DNA from: Asticcacaulis sp. MM231
Lineage (GTDB): Bacteria; Pseudomonadota; Alphaproteobacteria; Caulobacterales; Caulobacteraceae
Direction of reading: 5' to 3'
NCBI RefSeq assembly: GCF_964186625.1
Contig: NZ_OZ075109.1
Span: forward strand, 496,001-560,000
DNA: 64,000 nt
In this document: one piece after another, positions 7,608-15,342 of the stretch
How the letters are laid out: every line of letters starts with the position of its first letter
Position numbering within the stretch: position 1 is the stretch's first letter
Program-made: the position numbers and the translations under genes
The notes under the pieces: model-generated
Databases searched by the model: none
Told to the model about the DNA's origin: nothing
The model's input: only the letters and a program-made list of their open reading frames with translations

Positions 7608-10364
7608 TCAGTAATCGTACTTCACGGTCAGCAAGGTGGTGCGGCCGGTATCGACAATGTCATTGATGGCAAAGCTGCGCTTACCGACATGCGCCCAGTA
7701 GCTGTAGTCCTTCAGCAGGTTGGCCACCGACAGGTCGATCTTCACATGGTCGTTGACCTTGTAACCGGCGTGCAGGTCGACGCGACGGGTCGGCTTGACC
7801 CAGACATCGACGCCACCGATCACGGCGTAGTTGGCCAGATAGGCGCCCTTGTAGCCATAGTTCAGGTCGAGGCTCATGCCGTACTTTTCATAGAAGATAG
7901 AGGCGTTGGCGAGCCATTCCGGGGCGTTTTGCATCGGCTTTTTCTGGCCGCTGCCAAGATCAGAGCCCAGATCGACGATCGTCCACTGGCGCGTCGCATT
8001 GCCACTCAGACCAAAGCCGCTCATCCAGCCCGGCAGGGTCGTGAACTTCTGGCGGATTTGCGCTTCCAGGCCGGTGACATGACCATCGCCACCGTTTTGC
8101 GGCATGGTGGTATAGACCTTGCCCTCAACCGCTTCCGTGCCGTTCAGGTAATTGCTGCCATTGTCGAAGATGTAGTTCGACAGGGCCTTGTAATAGGCCG
8201 ATATCTGGGCGTGACCGCCGGCCGAGGTCGTCCATTCCGCCGCCAGATCATAGTTGACCGCGTCGATCGCCTTCAGGTCCGGATTGCCCTTGGTGATGGT
8301 GGTGGTGCCATCTTCGGAGGTTGAGGTCTGCGCGCCACCGCCCAGTTGGGTGAAGGGCGGACGGGTGTACGATGTCCAGATCGAGGCACGATATACGGCA
8401 TTGCCGGCGGGGCGATAGTTGAGAAAGACGCTCGGCAAGACCTTGTCGTAGGTCGTCGTGTTGCTGTCGAATTGCCCCTTCCCCTGGACCCAGTAGGTGT
8501 TGTGGATCTGCGAATGTTCATAACGGGCGCCCGGTAGAACTTCCAGACTGCCGAAACTATAGTCCGCCATCACATAGGCCGCTGTGACGGCTTCGTTACC
8601 CTTTTGCGTATTGCAGTTATAGTTGTTGGCATAGTCACCGCCGCAGGTGTCGAAGCTGGCGTCGGTTTTGAACTTGTTGAAGTAATTCAGCAGAACGGAT
8701 TCATTCACCTTGGGAACAGCCCAGTTGTAAACGCCCGGGAAGACAGAGCTATATTCGCCATCAGCGATACCGAGCGATGCCCAGGTCTCGCCACCATGAC
8801 CCAGCGAATTGGCGAAGTGGGCATTGGTCCAGTCACGGTTGGTGACGCGGCGCAGGCTCTCGGTGAACTTGAAGCCTGTCTTGATATATTGCAGCGCGCC
8901 GCCATCGGCGTCATAGCGGGCATCCAGCTTGAAACCGCCCTTGGTCTGGTTGGAGAAGCTCTCCGTCAACTGACCGGAACGACGGGCCAGCAGCGCGGTG
9001 TCCGAATTGTTGAGGTCGTTATAGATGTCGGTCGTGTAAAGCGGGATCGGGAAGCCGTTATTATCATAGCCGATAGACAGGCCACCGAGCGGACGGTTGA
9101 CACCATGATTGTAGTTATCGCTCTGATTGATGCGAGCCGATGCCTCGATGTGATCAGGACGGTCGTTATTGCCATAGCTCATGAAGACGCTGGGCGATAG
9201 GGTCCAGGCGCCGGCACGCTTTTCGCCGCCCAAAGTAAAGGTGGAGAGGGTCGCCACTTCCGGATTGGTTTCATACCAGACGCGCGTTGAAATCTGATCG
9301 ACGCTCAGGGCGTAGCGATCTGTCGTGCCCACCTGCTTGTGGCTCTTGGAGGCGCTGGCGAATTGCGACAGGGTCGAGTTCTGCTCGGTGTCGGCACGGG
9401 CGTAAGAAGCGCGGGCATAGAGGCTGAGGGTGTCGTCGACGTTCCAGTCGAATGACAGATTGCCACCCCAGCGCTTAGTCGAACCGTTCGAGACGCCGAC
9501 GTTGAGCCCCGTCTGGACCATGTTGGCTTCCTTATCGATGCCCGCATAGCTCTTGCCGTTCACATCGGTGACCAGGTAATCCCAGCCGCCGTCGTTCTGG
9601 GCCGCCATGATGCCGGCCAATTCCGAGTTGGCGTAGGCGCGTTCGTCATAGAACAGGCTGCCGTAGAAGCCGAACTGCTCATTCTGGCCAAACTTGATGG
9701 CGTATTCACCAGCGATACCACCGCCGAGGCCGGAGTCGTCGTAATCGCGCGCACGGCTTTCCAGACGGCCCGACAGGGTAACGCTGGCGTGGGTTTTGTC
9801 GGAGAAGTTGAAGGCCGTCGGCGTGCGGAAATCGACCGTGCCACCGATGGCGTCGCCGTCCATATCCGCGGTCGAGGTCAGGTTGAGCACGATGGTCTGC
9901 AAACCGGAAGGCGGCAGCAGCGACAACTGGACGCCGCGCGAATAGGGCATGCCCTGCGCCACCGTCACGCCGTTGATCATGTTGACATTGTATTCGCTGT
10001 TCATGCCGCGCAGCGACACGAACATGCCCTCACCGCGCGAGGCGCCATCGATGCCACCAAAGAAGGAGTTGCCGGTGTTCATGACGTTGACACCCGGCAA
10101 GGTGCCGAGCGCTTCGGCCACATTGTGCACGGCGGTGTGATCGAGATCGTCCTTGGACAGGACCGAAATGGTATTGATGGCCTTCATCTGCGCGTTGATG
10201 GCCTTGTCGCGGGTAGCGTAGACCACGACGACGGTCGATTGGTCAGCAGCCTCAGTATCGCTCGGCGCCGCATCCTGAGCGTGGGCAGCCGTCCAGGCCA
10301 TGCCCAAAGTCATGACCGTAAGGGCCGAAGCCATCAGGCCTTGTTTGAAATTGCGTTTTGTCAT
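7608..10364 (-). CDS. TonB-dependent receptor without STN domain
   Basis: This outer-membrane active-transport receptor has about 918 residues. The signal peptide ends near AHAQ. A short linker with STVVVVYATR (TonB box region) leads directly into the plug domain, so there is no STN signalling domain. The barrel ends in LLTVKYDY. The open frame extends to 10472, but the ATG at 10364 starts the signal peptide and is preferred. It is a close paralogue of the STN receptor at 3455 in both plug and barrel, suggesting duplication and loss or gain of STN. It is followed on the same strand by a terminator-like hairpin and the HD-domain gene. It lies divergent from the TPR membrane regulator at 10597, a candidate regulator. 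Confidence 0.93.
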   Translation of the reverse strand: MTKRNFKQGLMASALTVMTLGMAWTAAHAQDAAPSDTEAADQSTVVVVYATRDKAINAQMKAINTISVLSKDDLDHTAVHNVAEALGTLPGVNVMNTGNSFFGGIDGASRGEGMFVSLRGMNSEYNVNMINGVTVAQGMPYSRGVQLSLLPPSGLQTIVLNLTSTADMDGDAIGGTVDFRTPTAFNFSDKTHASVTLSGRLESRARDYDDSGLGGGIAGEYAIKFGQNEQFGFYGSLFYDERAYANSELAGIMAAQNDGGWDYLVTDVNGKSYAGIDKEANMVQTGLNVGVSNGSTKRWGGNLSFDWNVDDTLSLYARASYARADTEQNSTLSQFASASKSHKQVGTTDRYALSVDQISTRVWYETNPEVATLSTFTLGGEKRAGAWTLSPSVFMSYGNNDRPDHIEASARINQSDNYNHGVNRPLGGLSIGYDNNGFPIPLYTTDIYNDLNNSDTALLARRSGQLTESFSNQTKGGFKLDARYDADGGALQYIKTGFKFTESLRRVTNRDWTNAHFANSLGHGGETWASLGIADGEYSSVFPGVYNWAVPKVNESVLLNYFNKFKTDASFDTCGGDYANNYNCNTQKGNEAVTAAYVMADYSFGSLEVLPGARYEHSQIHNTYWVQGKGQFDSNTTTYDKVLPSVFLNYRPAGNAVYRASIWTSYTRPPFTQLGGGAQTSTSEDGTTTITKGNPDLKAIDAVNYDLAAEWTTSAGGHAQISAYYKALSNYIFDNGSNYLNGTEAVEGKVYTTMPQNGGDGHVTGLEAQIRQKFTTLPGWMSGFGLSGNATRQWTIVDLGSDLGSGQKKPMQNAPEWLANASIFYEKYGMSLDLNYGYKGAYLANYAVIGGVDVWVKPTRRVDLHAGYKVNDHVKIDLSVANLLKDYSYWAHVGKRSFAINDIVDTGRTTLLTVKYDY

Positions 10365-10596
10365 GTGAGTCCTCAGCGAGACAGGGCGACACGACGCCGC
10401 CCCCCAAAGCGAGAGACGCAAGGCCTGGCACAACACGCAGATTTTTATAAAAAATTCACAAAACTCTGACATCGGCGCCGGCGTGTTAAAAGCCCCAGCA
10501 CCCTCCGCCGCCAGACTAAGAAGCAGAACCTGTCATGAAGAGGATTGATCATTACGGCAACCCTACACTATAGTTGCACCGCAATGAGGGGGCGCG

Positions 10597-11916
10597 GTGT
10601 CATCAGATCGTATCAACGGGTGGAAGGCTATCGGGGCGTACTTCAACCGGGATCGCACGACGGTGATGCGCTGGGCTCGTACGCGTAACCTGCCGGTTCG
10701 CCGCCTCCCGGGTGGCAAGACCTCAACGGTCTTTGCGTTGCGCGAAGACCTGGATCAATGGGCTTCCAGCCAATCCAACCTTGATGACGATTCGCCTGGC
10801 GATACACCGGATAAAGGGACCATTCCGTCAAGAAGGATCTGGTTGTTTCTGACGGCGGGCGTGGCCGTCCTGATAGCTGTTGTCATAGCCATAGCTCTTC
10901 TGTGGTCGCACGACGCTAACGCACCGACTGCGCAGGCCCTGCCATCCGATCCCGCCCTCAGCCAACTCTATCTGCAGGCCCGGGACGACTGGGCGCAGAG
11001 ACGACCGGAAACCCTGGCGCGCGCCATCGTGAGTTTTGAAACCCTCACCCGAGCGCAACCCGATTACGCCCCCGGTTGGGCTGGTTTGGCCGATGCCTAC
11101 ATTCTGGCGCGGGAGTTCGGCACAATCCCTGATGCCAACGCCTTCCCCAAGGCGAAGGCCGCCGCTGAAACCGCCTTGCGTCTTGATCGCGATCTTGCCA
11201 GCGCGCACCGTGCGCTTGGCTTTGTGCATTACTGGTGGGACAATGCCCCACGTGAAGCCGGTCTCGACTTTCGTCGCGCGCTGGCGCTGACGCCGCGCGA
11301 TGCTCAAACCCATTTCTGGTATGGAAATATTCTGGCAGATAACGGTCTGCACATCGCCGCCATGCGCGAGCTGAATATGGCGCGCCTGATTGAGCCGGGA
11401 TCCGTCGCCATTCAGGTCGATCTGGCGTGGGCGAAATGGGGCGCCGGTAACGAAACCGAAGCGCGACAGGCCTTGAGTGAGTTGGCACGCAGTCATCCGG
11501 ACTTTGCCGTCACCTTCGATTGCCTCGGCGAAATCAAGCTGAGCGACGGGGACTATGTGGGTTATATTCAAAACCTGGGCACCTATGCGCGCCTGCGCAA
11601 GGACGAAGCCTTGCTCAAGGATGTCGAGATTTTGAGAGCAGCGTTGCAAACAGGTACAGCGTCCGTTCAGGACGTCCTGATGCAGCGCGCCCTGGCCGCG
11701 ATCGCGTCTGGCGAACAAAAAACGCACATTCAGCCGGTCTTTCTGGCCTCGCTGGCGCAAAACCGAAAACAGACAATCGCCCTGCTCGAAAAGGCGGAAG
11801 CGCGCAAGGAGGTCTGGGGAAATGCTGCAACCACAGCTCAGATCAACAAGATATGGCTTGATGATACGGAGATTGCCGAACTTGTGCGGCGCCGCCGGGC
11901 CGAGCCGGTCGAGTAA
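10597..11916 (+). CDS. Membrane-anchored HTH regulator with TPR sensor domain
   Basis: This protein of 439 residues looks like a one-component membrane regulator. Residues 4-57 resemble a MerR/excisionase-type helix-turn-helix (WKAIGAYF, TTVMRWAR, then a basic wing). An acidic linker follows, then one membrane helix at about 81-103 and a periplasmic part of TPR-like helical repeats (about 120-330). The layout resembles CadC-type regulators with a different DNA-binding head. It starts at a GTG, supported by GAGGG six bases upstream; the nearby ATG at 10584 is out of frame. It is divergent from the receptor at 7608-10364 across 232 bases, so control of that receptor and the HD gene is a reasonable guess. 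No direct evidence for its signal. Confidence 0.72.
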   Translation: MSSDRINGWKAIGAYFNRDRTTVMRWARTRNLPVRRLPGGKTSTVFALREDLDQWASSQSNLDDDSPGDTPDKGTIPSRRIWLFLTAGVAVLIAVVIAIALLWSHDANAPTAQALPSDPALSQLYLQARDDWAQRRPETLARAIVSFETLTRAQPDYAPGWAGLADAYILAREFGTIPDANAFPKAKAAAETALRLDRDLASAHRALGFVHYWWDNAPREAGLDFRRALALTPRDAQTHFWYGNILADNGLHIAAMRELNMARLIEPGSVAIQVDLAWAKWGAGNETEARQALSELARSHPDFAVTFDCLGEIKLSDGDYVGYIQNLGTYARLRKDEALLKDVEILRAALQTGTASVQDVLMQRALAAIASGEQKTHIQPVFLASLAQNRKQTIALLEKAEARKEVWGNAATTAQINKIWLDDTEIAELVRRRRAEPVE

Positions 11917-11924
11917 GTCGTGGA

Positions 11925-12776
11925 TCATAACCGCACCGACATGGTTTCTGGATACCCGCCAAAGCGAGATCGGGCGCTAAGTAGCGCGGCTACATCTTCA
12001 GCATGACCGCCATAGTGCCATACCGGAAAGACGTAAAATCTGTACCGCGCGTCACCCAAGGGCGCCAGATCAATCTGGGGCCTTTGGCTGGGATTCAAAA
12101 GGCCTGCCAACGGATAGTGAATGATGCTGTCGGGTGCGGAGAGCCAACCCGCCAGCCAGGAAAAGGTGCTGATTGCCAGAACCTTGTGACGGGCATGGCG
12201 CAGGCTCTGGAAATCCTCGCACGCGGTATCGTGGGTCAGAAAGCGGGCGTCGGGAAAGGCATCGCGCAGGGCATGTTCATACCAACTGTCATCCAGTTGC
12301 CCGACAAACACAGGCCTCAAACGAAGCGGCGCCAATAAAGATCGGTAGAAGCTTATCGGCAGAGGAAAATAATCGGGATGTATACCTGCCAGAATGTCAC
12401 CTGCCCGTATGCTGACGGCAATCTCGTCATCACCAATCGGTGCCCCGGCGACACGCGCATCAAATAGGTTGCGAAAGCGCGCGAGATTGTGGCCAAAATA
12501 CTCCAACCTCTGAGCGTAGGCATAGATGTCCAGTCCATCGTTCTCATGCGTTGCCAGTCGGCGCAGCACGGCCTTTATGTCGATGCGGTGCCGTGCCGGT
12601 ACGACGAAAGGCGCACGCCAGGGCGGTACCTCCACGGTCGAGCATAACCCCCAGTCAGGCATCTGGTAACCAACGATCTGCGCGCCGGGCACCTGATCGG
12701 CCAAATGGTGCGCCACCATGTAACGAAACATCTGATTGCCGAGATTGCCAGGCTGGACTCGGATATAGGTGGTCAT
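11925..12776 (-). CDS. GT11-like glycosyltransferase (fucosyltransferase family)
   Basis: This cytoplasmic glycosyltransferase of 283 residues resembles the alpha-1,2-fucosyltransferase (GT11) fold. The start contains GNLGNQMFRY, the classic N-terminal GT11 motif. SIRAGD at about 122-127 takes the place of the usual HxRxGD, and a FSWLAGWLS block lies near 205-213. The leading His of the HxRxGD motif is Ser here, which may alter donor binding or activity. Its start overlaps the stop of the upstream glycosyltransferase by four bases (ATGA), indicating translational coupling. With the exported protein gene at 14001 it forms a likely three-gene unit. Acceptor and sugar are unknown. Confidence 0.75.
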   Translation of the reverse strand: MTTYIRVQPGNLGNQMFRYMVAHHLADQVPGAQIVGYQMPDWGLCSTVEVPPWRAPFVVPARHRIDIKAVLRRLATHENDGLDIYAYAQRLEYFGHNLARFRNLFDARVAGAPIGDDEIAVSIRAGDILAGIHPDYFPLPISFYRSLLAPLRLRPVFVGQLDDSWYEHALRDAFPDARFLTHDTACEDFQSLRHARHKVLAISTFSWLAGWLSAPDSIIHYPLAGLLNPSQRPQIDLAPLGDARYRFYVFPVWHYGGHAEDVAALLSARSRFGGYPETMSVRL

Positions 12777-13948
12777 GTGACCAAGCCCCCGATGCGTTCG
12801 CGAATAAGCGCCCCCGGCGTGACCGCAAATTGCGGTCTTATCCTGTTGGCGACATCCTGGGCCGCCTGATGAAAGGCCGTGTCGTCATAACGGTCACGAA
12901 TGACCTGGCGCACGCTTGGCGCCGCGCGCTCGGAGATCGTCACCACGTGCGCGCAACCCTGGCCTTCGCACCGGCGCGCGTGGTAGAGGTGTTCAAGATG
13001 CTGCGGGATAGCCACCTGCGGCACACCGGCGGCAAGGCCCAAAGACAAGATGCCGTGCTGGCCGGAATGGACCATCAGACGAGAGCGCCGCGCGATCAGA
13101 TCGACCGGCACCGGACCATTTTCAAGGCGCACGCCGGCCGCCACGAGCCGGCTGGCGTGATCGTTGTCAAGGCCTGGACAATAGGCCCGTGTGGGCAGTC
13201 CCAGCGAGCATATGGCGTCAAGTACGTCCGCATCGGCCAGTTCGGTTGTGGAAAAATAACAGAAGACCTCATCGCCTTCCCCGCCATATTCAGCCGCCAC
13301 ATCCGCGACGGGCGGCAGAAGCCTTTGCGTACGTAAACCATTGTAGGGATCGAGTATGTCAAGCGTGCGGACCAATTCCTGCGAGCGCCGATAGATATCC
13401 GGCAGGACACCAAGCCTAGGCACGCCCAGCGGTTCCAAAGCGGTGTTGATCGTCTGCACCATTTCCGCTTCGTCATAAAGCCGCTGGCCATACTCGGGCA
13501 GGAAAAGTGGAAATTCCGTCAGTCCCTCGGCCACAATACCATAGCCAGTACCGGTTATAACCGTCGGTATGCCAAGGCTTTGTGCAGCCAGCATGGCGCA
13601 TGGCGCATAGTCGGCAATAACCAGATCGCTGCGTCGCGCTGTCAGGGCGGCTTTCCACCAGCCGACCTGTCGGGCCAGAAACGCGGGATCGCGGAATCCG
13701 CTATCGCCCAGGAATTCACCCCACGTGGCGGTGCGCACCGGACCTTCTCGACGGGCCGCGTCATATCTGAGACGTGCCGCCGGAAAGACCATTTCGCACA
13801 AAGGCTGAAGCTCCGCCACGTAATCCATCCGGCACAGAGCGGCATCGTAGACGAAGCCATCACCGAGGGCCGCCGCCACCGTCTTTAAGGTGACAACATG
13901 CCCTCGCCCGGCGCCCGCCTCCCAGGCCAGCAGAACTCTTGGCTTCAT
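12773..13948 (-). CDS. GT1-like glycosyltransferase (GT-B fold)
   Basis: This protein of 391 residues has the features of the UDP-glycosyltransferase/MurG-like GT-B group. The N-terminus contains a glycine-rich GAGRGHV loop. A C-terminal nucleotide-sugar site is visible as HSGQHGILSLGLAAGVP followed by IPQHLEH. No signal peptide or membrane segment is evident. It is the middle gene of a minus-strand unit: the exported barrel-like gene lies 52 bases upstream and the GT11-like gene overlaps its end by four bases. The pair could build a short glycan on a surface polymer, lipid or protein; the acceptor cannot be deduced. Confidence 0.75.
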   Translation of the reverse strand: MKPRVLLAWEAGAGRGHVVTLKTVAAALGDGFVYDAALCRMDYVAELQPLCEMVFPAARLRYDAARREGPVRTATWGEFLGDSGFRDPAFLARQVGWWKAALTARRSDLVIADYAPCAMLAAQSLGIPTVITGTGYGIVAEGLTEFPLFLPEYGQRLYDEAEMVQTINTALEPLGVPRLGVLPDIYRRSQELVRTLDILDPYNGLRTQRLLPPVADVAAEYGGEGDEVFCYFSTTELADADVLDAICSLGLPTRAYCPGLDNDHASRLVAAGVRLENGPVPVDLIARRSRLMVHSGQHGILSLGLAAGVPQVAIPQHLEHLYHARRCEGQGCAHVVTISERAAPSVRQVIRDRYDDTAFHQAAQDVANRIRPQFAVTPGALIRERIGGLVT

Positions 13949-14000
13949 AGGTCAAAACTCCGCCACGCTGGGAGACTGGCCATGTTCAGTCGCCACAGGC

Positions 14001-14912
14001 TTACTGAGCGTAGCAGGCACCGCAAACGCAGTCATTATCGTCATCTTCCGGCGGCGGCGGCGGCAAGGCAACATCGGTGCGGCGACGTGAATGACCGATG
14101 CCATACATATCGTCCTTCAGATGGTTGGTGTAGGTTTCCTGATCGCGAATGGCCTTGAGCGACCCGCCATCGCCGCCAAAACGCACGCGCAGCCCCACCC
14201 ATGCGCCGCTATAGGCCTTGTCACCGAAACGCCCCTCAGCAAACACAGAGACCGTCGAGGATTGCCACTTATAGGCACGCTCAACACCCGCCACACCGCC
14301 ATGACGTCCGCTGCCATAACGATGACCAAGCGTCAGCGCCCAGTTGGGCCGCGGATAGTAGGTAACGTCAGCCAGGCTGAAAAAGCCATCCTTGGCACCA
14401 TAGGTATCGACCACCGTGTAACCTGGAATCGTACCGGCGATAACCGTCGCGGCACCCACCTTTTCATGACCGGCGACCCAGGTGAAAGCGGTCTTATCGC
14501 CCTGATAGACAAGTTCGAGCCCCACGCGCTCGCTGTTTAGTTTTACCGGCGTTTTAACATGGGTTTTTGAGGCGTAGACGCCCAATGTGGTGTGCGCGGA
14601 AGCTTTGAAACCCAGATGTGCTGCGCCGGCGACCGTGCTGTCGCCGGCATGTTCAGCCGCCAAGAGATCAACCTGTCCCTTGAAGGTTTCACCGTAAGAG
14701 AAGCTTAAGGAAGGCAGAAGGCCTTTGCTATCTTTTGTCTCCCGCTTGCCAAGGGGGCGTGTGTCCGTTGTTGTCCCGGCAAACCCTTCGACACGGAACC
14801 AAGCATGGCTATCCGCCGCGGACTGAGCCGCCGCCAGTTCCGGCGATAGGCCCACAGCCGTCGTGGCGACAAGAGCAAGCGCCAGTTTTGATCGTGAGAA
14901 ATTTTGAAGCAT
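14001..14912 (-). CDS. Exported beta-rich protein with proline/acid/cysteine tail
   Basis: I do not recognise the family. The protein has about 303 residues, with a signal peptide ending near AAAQ (residues 1-30). The body has alternating polar and hydrophobic stretches rich in Gly, Thr and Tyr, as in a small outer-membrane beta-barrel. The tail is odd: a run of five prolines, then an acidic stretch EDDDND, then CVCGACYAQ with three cysteines and no terminal aromatic residue. The open frame extends to 15152, but the ATG at 14912 starts the signal peptide. It heads the operon with two glycosyltransferases and lies downstream of a cluster of TTGCAA motifs. It could be a glycosylated surface protein or a glycan-export partner; both are guesses. 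Confidence 0.6.
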   Translation of the reverse strand: MLQNFSRSKLALALVATTAVGLSPELAAAQSAADSHAWFRVEGFAGTTTDTRPLGKRETKDSKGLLPSLSFSYGETFKGQVDLLAAEHAGDSTVAGAAHLGFKASAHTTLGVYASKTHVKTPVKLNSERVGLELVYQGDKTAFTWVAGHEKVGAATVIAGTIPGYTVVDTYGAKDGFFSLADVTYYPRPNWALTLGHRYGSGRHGGVAGVERAYKWQSSTVSVFAEGRFGDKAYSGAWVGLRVRFGGDGGSLKAIRDQETYTNHLKDDMYGIGHSRRRTDVALPPPPPEDDDNDCVCGACYAQ

Positions 14913-14991
14913 CCAATAGACCCCTGATTGAGAGATGAGTACAGGACGCCAGACTTTCGCACTTCCCCGGCATGGAGAAGACGGTAAGGTG

Positions 14992-15065
14992 TTGCAAAGC
15001 GAGGTGTATGGTTGCTTTACGCCGTTGCAACAGTTTGCAACGCCTCTCAAGGCCTCGATTTGCAA
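14992..15065. promoter_or_regulatory. Four TTGCAA motifs, two forming a palindrome
   Basis: The hexamer TTGCAA occurs at 14992, 15025, 15035 and 15060. The middle two belong to a perfect palindrome at 15023-15042 with arms CGTTGCAA and TTGCAACG separated by CAGT. The cluster lies 80-150 bases upstream of the exported protein gene (start 14912) and about 300 bases before the divergent GGDEF-EAL gene. Four copies of one hexamer in 74 bases is far above chance, so this is a likely operator. The binding protein is unknown. Confidence 0.6.
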
Positions 15066-15342
15066 GGCCTTCGCCAAACCGATGAAACCCAGCTCACACG
15101 AACATTTCTTTTGTAAACTGAGCGTTAGTGAAATTGGCGTAACATGGTTCACAGGTTCGTCTCGCCAAGCGCAAGCCTTGTAAAACCGTCGGGGCGATAT
15201 CGGCCAGGCCAGGATTTGATCGTGAATATTCGCATGGCGACAGCCACCCTGAAGTTTTACCGGATACTAAAATTGCCAATTATGACTTTCATCGCGCCTG
15301 TTTTGCCGGATAAAATGAAGCCGCCAAGGTGGCAGCATTGAT

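Noticed and set aside
10828..11928. Long minus-strand frame of 366 codons opposite the TPR regulator
   Set aside because: It mirrors a well-supported gene, has no domain or signal, and fits the antisense open frames common in high-GC DNA.
12440..13336. Plus-strand frame of 298 codons opposite the glycosyltransferases
   Set aside because: Antisense to two clear genes; composition is Arg/His-rich shadow sequence without family resemblance.
14001..14912. The Cys-rich tail as a RiPP precursor, or a lasso-peptide cluster as known from Asticcacaulis
   Set aside because: No lasso cyclase (asparagine synthetase-like), transglutaminase-like protease, radical SAM or YcaO gene is nearby, and the protein is far too long for a precursor.
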